Origin: Desulfocapsa sp.
Lineage (GTDB): Bacteria; Desulfobacterota; Desulfobulbia; Desulfobulbales; Desulfocapsaceae
Length of the DNA stretch: 9,155 nt
Direction: 5' to 3'
NCBI GenBank assembly: GCA_029942265.1
Contig: JAOZTO010000069.1
Span: 1 to 9,155, forward strand
Positions 1-7,940 of this stretch are shown piece by piece. The notes below the pieces were generated by a model. It searched no databases and was not told where the DNA came from. It saw only the letters and a program-made list of their open reading frames with translations. A program made the position numbers and the translations under genes. Position 1 is the stretch's first letter; every line of letters begins with the position of its first letter.

Positions 1-40
1 CAGACTACCAGATGGTTTCTTAGTCTGTTTCACTTTTTTG
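1..40 (+). terminator. Terminator-like hairpin of an upstream gene
   Basis: Bases 1-7 (cagacta) are perfectly complementary to 21-27 (tagtctg), giving a 7-bp stem with a 13-nt loop. A T-rich run containing six consecutive Ts follows to about position 39. This is the shape of a rho-independent terminator for a plus-strand gene ending left of the window. The stem starts at base 1, so it may be longer than can be seen. The stem is only moderately GC-rich, which lowers certainty. Confidence 0.5.
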
Positions 41-74
41 TATTGCACCCCATATATACGGAGATTCCACCACT

Positions 75-1946
75 ATGGCTTTACTTGCTCGTAACATCCT
101 CCTCTGTTTTCTCTTTGCCGGTTTGGCCATGTTCATGGGCTTACTCTGGTTTGTCGAACACCGGCACCCCACCCAAGACTTAAATGAAGTTATCGAACAG
201 TTAAATAATAATCAAATTGTTCGGCTTGAATTCACCGGTAATAAAGTCGCTTTTACCAATCTAAGCGATCACACCTTTGTCACAACAGTTCCAGATGTTA
301 GTAAATTTCTTGAGCGAGTTGAAGGAAAGCATATTCGTGTGACAGTCAAGGAGGATCGTTTTACATTTATTTTCACATCAATCCTTGCTGCCTTTGTAAT
401 CATGTTAATCATGGTTGCCTGGTGGTCCTTACAGAAAAACAAAAAAGAAGATGACGATGAAAACAAGTTCGCAACTGACAAGCTGATCAGCTTATCCGGC
501 AATGATTTAAAGCTCACGTTCAAAGATGTAGCTGGAATTCCAGAAGCCAAAGAGGAATTAGAAGAAGTTGTTTCTTTTCTAAAGTTTCCTGAAAATTTCA
601 AAAAAATCGGTGCCACAATTCCTAAAGGAATACTCCTTCAGGGCCCTCCAGGTACTGGAAAAACCATGCTTGCCAAGGCTGTTGCCGGTGAAGCAAATGT
701 TCCTTTTTACAGCTTCAGCGGATCTGATTTTGTAGAAATGTTTGTGGGTGTTGGAGCATCACGAGTCAGAGAACTCTTTAAAGAAGCCAAAGAAAATGCG
801 CCGTGCATCGTATTCATTGATGAGATTGACGCAGTTGGAGCAAGCCGTACAGGTGGCGCATCAGCTGGTGGACAAGAAGAACGTGGTCAGACTCTAAATG
901 CCCTGCTAGTTGAAATGGATGGCTTTGATTCGGAAGATACCATTGTCGTTTTGGCAGCAACGAACAGACCTGATATTCTTGATTCTGCACTTAAACGCCC
1001 TGGTCGATTTGACCGTCAGGTAAATATACTTGCACCTGATGTTAAAGGTAGAAAACGAATTCTTGAAGTCCATGGCAAAAAAGTATCTCTAAGTAAAGAG
1101 ATTGATTTTGAAGTTATCGCCAAAGCTACCCCTGGTTTCACAGGTGCTGAGCTTGCAAACCTTGTAAACGAAGCCGCTCTTATGGCCGCCAGGAACAAAA
1201 AGGAACAAATCAATACTAATGATTTTGAAAAAGCGCGTGATCGCATTCTCATGGGAGTGGAACGAAAAGGAATGGTCATGAGTGAGCAGGATCGTAATAT
1301 TCTTGCATACCATGAAGCAGGGCATGGTATTCTTGCCAGTAAACTCCCAGATTCCGACCCCCTTCACAAAATCACCATTGTTCCTAGAGGAATGGCTCTT
1401 GGCCAGACCCAACAACTTCCCATCAATGATCATCCTGCGTATTCAAAAGAATATCTTCGCAGTAAAATCACTGTCCTTATGGGTGGAAGAGCTGCAGAAG
1501 AGCTGGTATTCAATCAACAAACTACTGGCGCTCAGGGAGATCTGCTCACAGCAACCCAAATTGCCACCGACATGGTTTGCAAATGGGGGATGAGTAAAAC
1601 TCTCGGACCACAAGCCTATGCCGCTGAATCAGGTGGCTTTCTTGGTGGGGCAGGAAACAGGTTGATAATGAGTCCTGAAACTGCAGAACGAATCGATAAG
1701 GAAGTCAACGAACTGCTCAGCGAATGTCACGATGATGCTCTTCGTATCCTCAAGCAAGAACAGTGTCTGTTGAAAAACCTTGCTGAAATTCTCCTCCAAG
1801 TAGAAACACTTGACGGAGAAGAGTTTGAAATCATAGTCGAATGTAGTGTTAAGAAAGAAGCTGCTGCCACCAAGGAACCAGAACATAATTGTAGCACATG
1901 TATGGTAAGAGAAAACTGTGCCCTGGCGCCTCCCCTAGCAGGTTAA
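75..1946 (+). CDS. ftsH: ATP-dependent zinc metalloprotease FtsH
   Basis: This is a membrane-anchored AAA+ protease that extracts and degrades misfolded or regulatory membrane and cytosolic proteins as a hexamer on the cytoplasmic face. TM helices lie at about 8-27 and 98-117, flanking a small periplasmic domain. The AAA module has Walker A GPPGTGKT (190-197), pore loop FVGVG (223-227), Walker B FIDEID (247-252) and the second region of homology ATNRPD...RPGRFDR (295-314). The zinc site is HEAGH (413-417), with the third ligand probably D489 in TTGAQGDL. At 623 aa it is full length for the family. The start follows GGAG at 60-63 with an 11-nt spacer and gives a normal first TM helix. The C-terminal tail carries CX2CX5C (C606, C609, C615), which is not part of the canonical enzyme. 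The next gene starts 4 bp after the stop. Whether this is the only FtsH of the cell cannot be told from the window. Confidence 0.97.
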   Translation: MALLARNILLCFLFAGLAMFMGLLWFVEHRHPTQDLNEVIEQLNNNQIVRLEFTGNKVAFTNLSDHTFVTTVPDVSKFLERVEGKHIRVTVKEDRFTFIFTSILAAFVIMLIMVAWWSLQKNKKEDDDENKFATDKLISLSGNDLKLTFKDVAGIPEAKEELEEVVSFLKFPENFKKIGATIPKGILLQGPPGTGKTMLAKAVAGEANVPFYSFSGSDFVEMFVGVGASRVRELFKEAKENAPCIVFIDEIDAVGASRTGGASAGGQEERGQTLNALLVEMDGFDSEDTIVVLAATNRPDILDSALKRPGRFDRQVNILAPDVKGRKRILEVHGKKVSLSKEIDFEVIAKATPGFTGAELANLVNEAALMAARNKKEQINTNDFEKARDRILMGVERKGMVMSEQDRNILAYHEAGHGILASKLPDSDPLHKITIVPRGMALGQTQQLPINDHPAYSKEYLRSKITVLMGGRAAEELVFNQQTTGAQGDLLTATQIATDMVCKWGMSKTLGPQAYAAESGGFLGGAGNRLIMSPETAERIDKEVNELLSECHDDALRILKQEQCLLKNLAEILLQVETLDGEEFEIIVECSVKKEAAATKEPEHNCSTCMVRENCALAPPLAG

Positions 1947-1950
1947 TCTG

Positions 1951-2880
1951 ATGCATTCACTGCGTAAGCTTAGTATCATCACCTTTACAGGAACAGCACT
2001 TCTCCTGGCATTCCTCATAGTCACAGGACTTCAGCAACACAGTCTTATGGATGACTACAATACCATTGTCAAAGAAAGCGAAAGTACCATGTTTTTTTAT
2101 TCAACAATCAGGGAACAGACAACAGAAGGACTTCTTTCCAGAAATTCAACACAGCTCATAGCCGCCACAAAAGAAATTGAAAAACTTCAGAGTCGTTACG
2201 TTGCGATGCTCGACAATCGGTTAATTCCAAGTCAATACAAACTCTCCTTTGTTCAAAATCTTGATCTGGAACAACTTGTACTTGATTTAAAAAATCTTGC
2301 CGAATCCCCCAATGACATCAAGATCAGCCTAAAAATTCTTACTCAACTCCGCCAAATCAACAACCAGTTCCTGCAATTTGACAGAATAGTCATTAGTGAA
2401 ATGAGAAACAAAGTCATTCATGCACAAAAAACTGGTCTTATTCTGATGGGTTTTATCATTGTCTTGATCACATTTACACTAATTACCTTCTACAAAAAAT
2501 CTGTTAAAGCGCTAATATCATTTACTTCAGCAGCTACTCAGTCATTAAAAAGTAATCCACACCTGCCATTACACGATGAGAAAAAAAACTGTGCTGAGAT
2601 CAATATACTGATTGCAATGTTTAATCAGTTATTGCAAAACCCCACAGACAACAGTTCTGATACATTAAAACACCACAGTCGTGAGGCTGAGTTCTCAGTA
2701 ATTATTAATGAAGTAACCAATAGACTCAATGGAATCATAAACTACTCTCAATTGTTGGCTGACTACTGCGAAGCAAATAAGGTTGATGAAGAACAGAGAC
2801 AAATAGTGTATAAAATTATTAAAAATGGCGAGAAAAGTGCCGCAATTCTCCAAAAAGGCTTACCAGGGACGGATGTATGA
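1951..2880 (+). CDS. Membrane protein with degenerate histidine-kinase dimerisation domain (no His, no ATPase domain)
   Basis: The protein is 309 aa. TM1 is at about 7-27, a mostly helical putative periplasmic domain at about 28-160, and TM2 at about 161-181. A HAMP-like linker (about 182-229, ending EINILIAMFNQLL) leads to a HisKA/DHp-like helix pair at about 246-303. The segment NEVTNRLNGIINYSQLLAD (253-271) matches the pattern HEINNPLNGIINYAQLL known from sensor kinases, but the phosphoacceptor His is Asn253 and NNP has become TNR. The protein stops soon after the second DHp helix and only 48 bp separate it from the next gene, so the HATPase domain is wholly absent. It starts 4 bp after ftsH stops, which suggests translational coupling. 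The frame is open and intact, so it may be a maintained pseudokinase-like signalling or scaffold protein rather than a fresh pseudogene. Ligand and partner are unknown. Confidence 0.85.
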   Translation: MHSLRKLSIITFTGTALLLAFLIVTGLQQHSLMDDYNTIVKESESTMFFYSTIREQTTEGLLSRNSTQLIAATKEIEKLQSRYVAMLDNRLIPSQYKLSFVQNLDLEQLVLDLKNLAESPNDIKISLKILTQLRQINNQFLQFDRIVISEMRNKVIHAQKTGLILMGFIIVLITFTLITFYKKSVKALISFTSAATQSLKSNPHLPLHDEKKNCAEINILIAMFNQLLQNPTDNSSDTLKHHSREAEFSVIINEVTNRLNGIINYSQLLADYCEANKVDEEQRQIVYKIIKNGEKSAAILQKGLPGTDV

Positions 2881-2928
2881 CGAACATAAAACCAAATTCG
2901 GTATATTTTTCCTACTAACGAGGACTAA

Positions 2929-3690
2929 ATGAAAATAAAACAACTTGAAAAACTTGCGAATGAAGGTGTGGAAAGCCTTTCTTCAAAAGACCGGCGTCAG
3001 TTTCTAAAATTCGGACTTTCCGTGACAGGTGTATTCCTTGGCGGCACTATCCTGTCTCTTGCATCTGCAAAAAAAGCACAGGGAGCATTAAGTGGTGGGA
3101 AAATCCTCACTACTCCTTATCCTTACACACCTCACTACACGATGGTTATCCGTGAGAGCGACTGCATTGACTGTGAACTCTGTTTGGAAGCCTGTAGAAG
3201 CACAAACCATGTTCCACCTGAGGGGTATCGCACAACCATTCTTGAAAGAAGTGTTCCGGTTACACCAACTGAACGGGAACGTGTTTTTATGCCAATCCTG
3301 TGCAACCAGTGCAATAGCCCATCTTGTGTACGTGCCTGTCCTACGACTGCCACATACAAAGATAAAGAAACGGGAATTGTACGCATGGACATTTCAAAAT
3401 GTATCGGCTGCAAAACGTGTATGGTGGCATGTCCCTACGATGCAAGATATTTTGATGAAGCAATCAGAGCCATAGACAAATGTAACTTCTGCTACGACAC
3501 AAAACTTAAAGAAAGCGGCGGTAAAACAACAGCATGCGCCTCTGCCTGTCCTGCCGGTGTAAGAGTTTTTGGTGATCTTAAAGATCCGGAAAGCTATGCT
3601 TACAAGATACTCCATACTCCTGACAAAGTGTTTTGGGTACTGCGTCCCGAGAAAAATACGATGCCAAATGTCTTCTACGTGAACAGATAA
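2929..3690 (+). CDS. Tat-exported ferredoxin-like subunit with four [4Fe-4S] clusters (PsrB/HybA/DsrO type)
   Basis: This is an electron-transfer subunit expected to sit in the periplasm against an NrfD-type membrane partner. The N-terminus has a twin-arginine signal, DRRQFLKFG (21-29), then a hydrophobic stretch to about 46, with likely cleavage near 47-53. Sixteen Cys form four cluster motifs: C79/82/85/89, C125/128/133/137, C158/161/164/168 and C185/188/203/207. This is the complete pattern of the DMSO-reductase-type iron-sulfur subunit family, and no ligand is missing. The 253-aa length is normal. The start is set by GAGG at 2920-2923, 5 nt before the ATG. The nrfD-like gene downstream supports a two-subunit membrane complex. 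No molybdopterin, hydrogenase or cytochrome subunit is in the window, so the substrate cannot be assigned. Family members include PsrB, TtrB, HybA, NrfC, DsrO and QrcC. Confidence 0.93.
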   Translation: MKIKQLEKLANEGVESLSSKDRRQFLKFGLSVTGVFLGGTILSLASAKKAQGALSGGKILTTPYPYTPHYTMVIRESDCIDCELCLEACRSTNHVPPEGYRTTILERSVPVTPTERERVFMPILCNQCNSPSCVRACPTTATYKDKETGIVRMDISKCIGCKTCMVACPYDARYFDEAIRAIDKCNFCYDTKLKESGGKTTACASACPAGVRVFGDLKDPESYAYKILHTPDKVFWVLRPEKNTMPNVFYVNR

Positions 3691-3717
3691 ATGAACCCGT
3701 CGATTTGTACATTTTTA

Positions 3718-3751
3718 AAGATATCGTGCCTCTCTATCTGCACGATATCTT
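3718..3751. promoter_or_regulatory. Perfect 12-bp inverted repeat between ferredoxin and nrfD-like genes
   Basis: Bases 3718-3729 (aagatatcgtgc) are the exact reverse complement of 3740-3751, with a 10-nt loop. It lies 27 nt after the ferredoxin stop and about 120 nt before the next start. The stem is AT-rich and no T-run follows on the plus strand, so it is not a clear intrinsic terminator. An mRNA processing or stability hairpin, a partial attenuator or an operator are all possible. I see no convincing promoter in 3752-3874. Confidence 0.5.
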
Positions 3752-3874
3752 CGTTAAATGAAAATGCTATTAAGTCAACAGACTCACACATTATCTCACA
3801 ATGGGAAATTGGGGTGAAAACACATTTTTTCAAATAACTCCAATCGAATTTAAACATACACACATGATACTGCC

Positions 3875-5053
3875 ATGAACTTCTATCAAACAAAAAACAC
3901 TGGGCTCTCACACTCTATTAATCTTTTCCCTTTTCTTGCATTTTTTGCCATTTTGAGTGGCATTGGTCTTTCTTTTGGACTGCATTCACTTTGGGTTGGC
4001 CACCATCATACATTTGGAACTACTCGGGAAGTCCCCTGGGGACTTCTTGTAACCCCCTATGTATTTTTTGCCTGTATCTCAACCGGCCTTTGTATTGTCT
4101 CATCCATAGGTCAAATTTTTAGAGTTGAGGTCTTCCAGCCAATTATTCCACGAACCGTATTCTTAGCTATTGTTACCATGGCAACAGGACTTATGTGCAT
4201 TATGCTTGAGCTTGAGAATCCTTGGCGAGTCGGCTTGAATGCAATGTTTTCCCCACAATTTTCCTCAAATATCTGGTGGAAAACTACTATCTACAGCCTG
4301 TACCTTATCTTTATGGTTTTCAACTATTTAGCTCTCGTAATAAAGAAAGAAAAACTTGCACGATTATGTGCAATCATTCCTCTAATAACTGTGACCATGG
4401 GAAATTTGAACATGAAGTCCGACATGGGACTTTTAGGTTCAAGGGGATTCTGGAGTGAAAACTACATGCCAATATACTTCCTTGGACTTTCTGTCTTAAC
4501 AGGATGTGCTGTTATTATCCTGTTTTCCTGGATTGCAAGAAAGTTAAATAAGGTTCAGGGTACTGACTGCGCTATGGAAGACAAAGCGTTAACTGCCACG
4601 GGAAAAATATTTATTTTTGCTCTAATTGGGATTTTGTATTTTACAGGTATTAAAGTAATGGGTGGGTTTTTCCCCTTGTCTACAACAAATCCAGAAGCTA
4701 TGTATCTCCTTGTCCAAGGAGGCTTTGCAAATTTTTTCTGGATTGGTGAAAGTGGACTGGCAGTTGTATTACCATTACTACTTATTCTCATAGCTGGTGT
4801 GAAAAACATTCCTATGATGGCTCTTGCCAGTGCATCCTGCCTGATCGGGTCATTTGTATTGTATTATGATCTAGTTATAGTTGGACAACTGATTCCTCAC
4901 TTTTCTCATTATAATGTGGTGGGATTGCCACAATACTACACCTACCACCCAAGCCTTCATGAAATCATGATAACATCTGGATCTATCTTCTTTTTTCTAG
5001 CGACATTTATTGTAGGAGAGATGTTACTCAGAAGAAAATTTGATACTGCCTAG
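3875..5053 (+). CDS. NrfD/HybB-family quinone-interacting integral membrane protein
   Basis: This is a predicted membrane anchor that exchanges electrons between the quinone pool and the periplasmic ferredoxin encoded upstream. About ten hydrophobic helices are visible, at roughly 17-39, 54-78, 93-113, 132-156, 162-178, 198-221, 243-263, 284-308, 312-336 and 362-385. The segment TTREVPWGLLVTPYVFF (49-65) matches the conserved PWG loop and helix of the long, ten-helix NrfD/HybB branch. The GSRGFW stretch (188-193) and the C-terminal HEIMITSG...GEMLL region also fit. The 392-aa length suits this branch and is longer than PsrC. The only upstream extension is 7 codons to a stop with no alternative start, so ATG 3875 is taken although no Shine-Dalgarno is visible. 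The 184-bp gap to the ferredoxin gene is wide for partner subunits. The next gene, selB, is convergent, so the operon ends here. Confidence 0.92.
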   Translation: MNFYQTKNTGLSHSINLFPFLAFFAILSGIGLSFGLHSLWVGHHHTFGTTREVPWGLLVTPYVFFACISTGLCIVSSIGQIFRVEVFQPIIPRTVFLAIVTMATGLMCIMLELENPWRVGLNAMFSPQFSSNIWWKTTIYSLYLIFMVFNYLALVIKKEKLARLCAIIPLITVTMGNLNMKSDMGLLGSRGFWSENYMPIYFLGLSVLTGCAVIILFSWIARKLNKVQGTDCAMEDKALTATGKIFIFALIGILYFTGIKVMGGFFPLSTTNPEAMYLLVQGGFANFFWIGESGLAVVLPLLLILIAGVKNIPMMALASASCLIGSFVLYYDLVIVGQLIPHFSHYNVVGLPQYYTYHPSLHEIMITSGSIFFFLATFIVGEMLLRRKFDTA

Positions 5054-5069
5054 AAACTTGTCCGAGAAT

Positions 5070-5091
5070 AGGCACGCTACCAAGGGTGCCT
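5070..5091. terminator. Possible weak bidirectional terminator hairpin between convergent genes
   Basis: Bases 5070-5075 (aggcac) pair with 5086-5091 (gtgcct) around a 10-nt loop, in the 46-bp gap between the nrfD-like stop and the selB stop. The position suits a shared terminator, but neither strand has a T-run after the stem, so the call rests mainly on location. Confidence 0.3.
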
Positions 5092-5099
5092 TAAGGGTA

Positions 5100-7031
5100 T
5101 TATGATTGTTTACGTAGTTTTCTCAAATCACCAACTCGAATGGTCAGTTTAATTCGATCAAAATATTCAAGAAGGGGAATGGAAAACTTTCTGGTAAGTC
5201 CAGTCAGATTTTTAAATCGAGGTGCATCGATTTCACCTTCTTTAACAATAAATGTTGTTAGCTTATTTTGTAAATCTGCTATGGTTTGAGCATCGTAATA
5301 AAGTGTTTCACTCACCTTTACGAGTTTTTCTTCACGCAGGAGAAGGGCAAACACTTCCTTTACAAGAGATTCCGGATAATCGCTGAATTGCTCCATGGAC
5401 TCTCGCATTGTTGGAGTAAACAATCCTTTGTCACGATACCAGGATTCAAGATCTTTCTGGAGTTTTTTTTCATCCGCCTGTAAAGCGACCTGATGAGAGG
5501 CCAAACGAACGACTGAAGATTCCTGTACGATTATTTCTTTTTTCAATAATTCAGACAGGCAAAAATGAAAAACCTTCTGATCAATGTTTTTGCCTAGCCC
5601 TGACCGTAACTCTTCTTTGGACAAGCCGTTTTGAAGCGGATTGTCTTGATGGTATTTTTCAAGATCTGCCAATATAAGTTGTTCCGCCTTATCACTCACA
5701 CTTTTAGTGAGATAACGCTGGTTCGTGGAGTCAACCACTACAATCTTTCGTGATGAAAGCGGTACCATAATAATTTTTTTCAACTGCTTTCCAAAAATCC
5801 CAAGACGCACGGCAAGTTCATCAAAAGTGAGCCCAAGAGTGCCTCGTTCACGCAGAAACAGCAATATTTTTTCTTCCACATTATCGCCACAGAGAACAGC
5901 AAATGTTTTCTCATTTTCCCTGCGATCACTCTCGTTGACCCGTTTACGTTTCCTGGGCGGCATATTGCCTACTATCTCTCCGCCACCAATGGTTGCAACT
6001 GGAGAATACGATCGAACCACACACCTGTCTCCAGGCCAAACAGCAACATATTCTTCAAGAAGAAGTTGCACTCCAGCGGTATCACCAGGCTGCAAAAGAT
6101 CACGATCAAGAAGAGAAATTCGCCCCATGATTTCAGCAGTACCAAGATGCACTCGTACCAGCGCACGATGTTTTAATGCTTTTACATTTGTTGCAAGATA
6201 CAGAAACTCACAATCAAGCATAAACCCCGGTTGCAAACACCCAGGAGTTGCAGCAACCATACCACGGCTTATCTCAGCAGTATCAACACCCTGTAAATTA
6301 ATCGCTGTTCTGTGGCCGGCTTCGACTGTATCGACATCGGACGCATGCACTTGAATACCACGTACTTTGGCAACCATCTCCTTGGGATAAAAACAGAGTT
6401 CATCTCCTATCCCAACTCGACCAGACATAGAAGTGCCTGTTATAACGGATCCAAATCCCTTAATTGCAAAAATACGATCAACAGGTAGCCGGAAAGGCCC
6501 ATGGACTTCATTGAACTGCTGTGCAGAGACAAAAGAATCGAGAAGCTCACGAACTTTATCAATCCCTTCTCCGCTAATGGATGAAATATGAACCAGCGGA
6601 GCATCTTCAAGAAAACTATCCTTGCAATACTCCCTCACTTCCTCGGTAACCATTTCCAGCCATTCCTCATCCACCATATCTTTTTTAGTGATAATGATAA
6701 TCCCCTGTTTTACTCCAAGGAGACGGCAGATTTCAAAATGTTCTTCAGTTTGCGGCATGATGCCTTCATCAGCAGCAATTATAAAGGCAACAAGATCCAT
6801 ACCGGTGACTCCCGCCACCATGTTCTTCACAAATTTTTCATGGCCTGGAACATCAACAATACCTAGACGATGCCCACAAGGAAGATCAAGATAGGCAAAA
6901 CCAAGTTCTATGGTTATGCCACGCTTTTTTTCCTCTTTGAGCCTGTCCGTTTCAATACCCGTGAGTGTGCGGACAAAACTTGTCTTACCATGATCGACAT
7001 GGCCTGCTGTACCTAGTACGATTTCACGCAT
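5100..7031 (-). CDS. selB: Selenocysteine-specific translation elongation factor SelB
   Basis: This GTPase delivers selenocysteyl-tRNA(Sec) to ribosomes paused at UGA codons marked by a SECIS hairpin. The G domain shows G1 GHVDHGKT (10-17), G2 RGITIELGF (37-45), G3 DVPGH (60-64) and G4 TKKD (115-118). The TKxD form of G4 is usual for SelB, which sets it apart from EF-Tu (NKxD). EF-Tu-like domains II and III follow to about residue 360. A basic linker (PRKRKR) then leads into C-terminal winged-helix repeats, ending with [18 protein letters not shown], the typical SECIS-binding end. The 643-aa length is complete (E. coli SelB is 614 aa). It starts 36 bp after the upstream metallo-hydrolase stops on the same strand, so the two are probably co-transcribed. 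No selA, selC, selD or selenoprotein gene was recognised in the window. Confidence 0.97.
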   Translation of the reverse strand: MREIVLGTAGHVDHGKTSFVRTLTGIETDRLKEEKKRGITIELGFAYLDLPCGHRLGIVDVPGHEKFVKNMVAGVTGMDLVAFIIAADEGIMPQTEEHFEICRLLGVKQGIIIITKKDMVDEEWLEMVTEEVREYCKDSFLEDAPLVHISSISGEGIDKVRELLDSFVSAQQFNEVHGPFRLPVDRIFAIKGFGSVITGTSMSGRVGIGDELCFYPKEMVAKVRGIQVHASDVDTVEAGHRTAINLQGVDTAEISRGMVAATPGCLQPGFMLDCEFLYLATNVKALKHRALVRVHLGTAEIMGRISLLDRDLLQPGDTAGVQLLLEEYVAVWPGDRCVVRSYSPVATIGGGEIVGNMPPRKRKRVNESDRRENEKTFAVLCGDNVEEKILLFLRERGTLGLTFDELAVRLGIFGKQLKKIIMVPLSSRKIVVVDSTNQRYLTKSVSDKAEQLILADLEKYHQDNPLQNGLSKEELRSGLGKNIDQKVFHFCLSELLKKEIIVQESSVVRLASHQVALQADEKKLQKDLESWYRDKGLFTPTMRESMEQFSDYPESLVKEVFALLLREEKLVKVSETLYYDAQTIADLQNKLTTFIVKEGEIDAPRFKNLTGLTRKFSIPLLEYFDRIKLTIRVGDLRKLRKQS

Positions 7032-7067
7032 AATGTATTGAAATCACCGGATAGTGATGACAGCTTC

Positions 7068-7697
7068 CTATCCCAAATATGGATTAGATCGAGCCTCTTC
7101 TTCAATAGTGGAACGGCTACCGCCATATCCATGTCCTGGCCAGACAACTGTCTCGGGAGGCAAGGTCAAAAGTTTTTCCTGAATAGCTGTAATCAACTCA
7201 TCATGTGATCCACCAGGAAAATCAGTCCTGCCAATTCCAGAAACAAACAATGAATCCCCAGTAATAAGGTCGGGGGCACAGTACAGACACATTCCACCAG
7301 GAGTATGCCCAGGAGTATGAATCACCAGCAATTCTTCTTCGCCAACCCTGATAACATCACCATCTTTTACAGTGCGATCAGCAGGTGGGGATGCTTCAAG
7401 ACCTAACATTGAAAAATAGTTCTGAACTTCCGGTTTGGAGATAAACTCGGATTCAATTTCGTGCATGATAATTTCAGCACCACTGGCCTCTTTCAGTATT
7501 CGATTACCGCATACATGATCGGGATGACCATGGGTGGCAATAATACTTGTGATGGTCAGCCCAGCATCCTTAACTTCCTGAAGAATTTTATCTTCATCGC
7601 CACCTGGATCGATAACAGCGCATTGAGAAGTTTTGGAACAGCCAACAATATAGCAACAGACTCCCATGGAGCCTACGGTGATTTGTTTTAAAAACAT
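7068..7697 (-). CDS. Metallo-beta-lactamase-fold hydrolase, glyoxalase II-like
   Basis: This is a cytosolic di-metal hydrolase of the hydroxyacylglutathione-hydrolase/GloB-like family, which cleaves thioesters or related bonds. The true substrate is not evident. Metal ligands are visible as THGHPDH (H56, H58, D60, H61), H131 in HTPGH, D148 in ITGDS and H189 in WPGHG. The C-terminal TIEEEARSNPYL is the usual family ending, and 209 aa is normal for the short branch. The start at 7697 gives the expected first strand (FLKQITVGSMGVCCYIVG). No good Shine-Dalgarno precedes it, and the nearest purine run is more than 30 nt away. Cys is frequent for a protein of this size (C14, C15, C20, C26, C63, C137, C140). 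It is the first gene of a likely two-gene unit with selB. A functional link to selenium metabolism is possible but is only inferred from position. Confidence 0.93.
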   Translation of the reverse strand: MFLKQITVGSMGVCCYIVGCSKTSQCAVIDPGGDEDKILQEVKDAGLTITSIIATHGHPDHVCGNRILKEASGAEIIMHEIESEFISKPEVQNYFSMLGLEASPPADRTVKDGDVIRVGEEELLVIHTPGHTPGGMCLYCAPDLITGDSLFVSGIGRTDFPGGSHDELITAIQEKLLTLPPETVVWPGHGYGGSRSTIEEEARSNPYLG

Positions 7698-7834
7698 AAT
7701 ATGTCAAATTGGCAGAATTATTTGCGCAGACCTCTTTAAGTGTTTCCTTGAAGTGCTGCACAATACAAATTAAATATTCGGGTTGGGTTCAAAACAGGCT
7801 AACTCGTTGTAGGCTACCCTGAATTATAAATATT

Positions 7835-7847
7835 GGGATAGTATCCC
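7835..7847. repeat. 13-bp palindrome GGGATAGTATCCC
   Basis: GGGATA (7835-7840) and TATCCC (7842-7847) are exact reverse complements around one central G. The preceding taaatattggg (7827-7837) also resembles the element's left end at 7771. It lies inside the repeat element and is probably part of its secondary structure. Confidence 0.55.
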
Positions 7848-7849
7848 AG

Positions 7850-7908
7850 GTTCGTTTGATCCAGCTTGTGAACTATATTAGTTCATATGTGAACAAGCCG
7901 GATCGAAC
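7850..7908. repeat. Long imperfect hairpin inside the repeat element
   Basis: The outer arms pair as 7850-7854 with 7904-7908, 7859-7862 with 7900-7903, and 7864-7869 with 7893-7898. A 4-nt bulge and one mismatch separate these three helices. The apex contains a perfect gaacta/tagttc hairpin (7870-7875 and 7879-7884) with a 3-nt loop. About 21 base pairs in 59 nt indicate that either strand could fold as RNA or single-stranded DNA. Confidence 0.6.
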
Positions 7909-7940
7909 GAAGATGGAGTGCAAGCCGAATATTTACCAAA

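Larger units (their letters stand above)
7771..7935. repeat. Structured 165-bp element with terminal inverted repeats (MITE-like)
   Basis: The left end taaatattcgggttg (7771-7785) and the reverse complement of the right end (7921-7935) agree at 14 of 15 bases. The interior holds a 13-bp palindrome (7835-7847) and a long hairpin (7850-7908). A pentamer caaat lies at 7766-7770 and again at 7937-7941, one base beyond the right repeat, and could be a target duplication. The right end touches the mrp stop codon (7941-7943). There is no ORF. A second, diverged copy starts at 9101. Together these point to a small non-autonomous mobile repeat; the alternative is a structured 3' UTR or ncRNA. The family is not recognised. 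Confidence 0.6.

Noticed and set aside
2878..2889. TGA stop of the kinase relic as a selenocysteine codon, given selB nearby
   Set aside because: Read-through would add only two further residues before TAA, and no SECIS-like hairpin or selenoprotein context is visible.
3691..3837. 48-codon ORF starting directly after the ferredoxin stop
   Set aside because: No Shine-Dalgarno of its own, low-complexity Ser/Ile/Lys composition, no recognisable domain, and the 12-bp hairpin lies inside it; the hairpin is a better explanation for this stretch.
5725..6354. 209-codon plus-strand ORF opposite selB
   Set aside because: It is fully antisense to the well-supported SelB reading frame, with Ser/Arg/Thr-rich shadow composition and no domain.
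6678..6689. TKKD instead of NKxD in the SelB G4 motif as a defect
   Set aside because: TKxD is the normal form in SelB proteins, including that of E. coli.
7771..7811. Integron attC site suggested by GTTGGGT (GTTRRRY)
   Set aside because: No correctly placed RYYYAAC partner and the second copy breaks the consensus; the paired termini match an inverted-repeat element better.
7850..7910. tRNA or att site suggested by T-arm-like gttcg...gatcc
   Set aside because: The arms pair with each other as one long imperfect hairpin; no acceptor, D or anticodon arms can be drawn.
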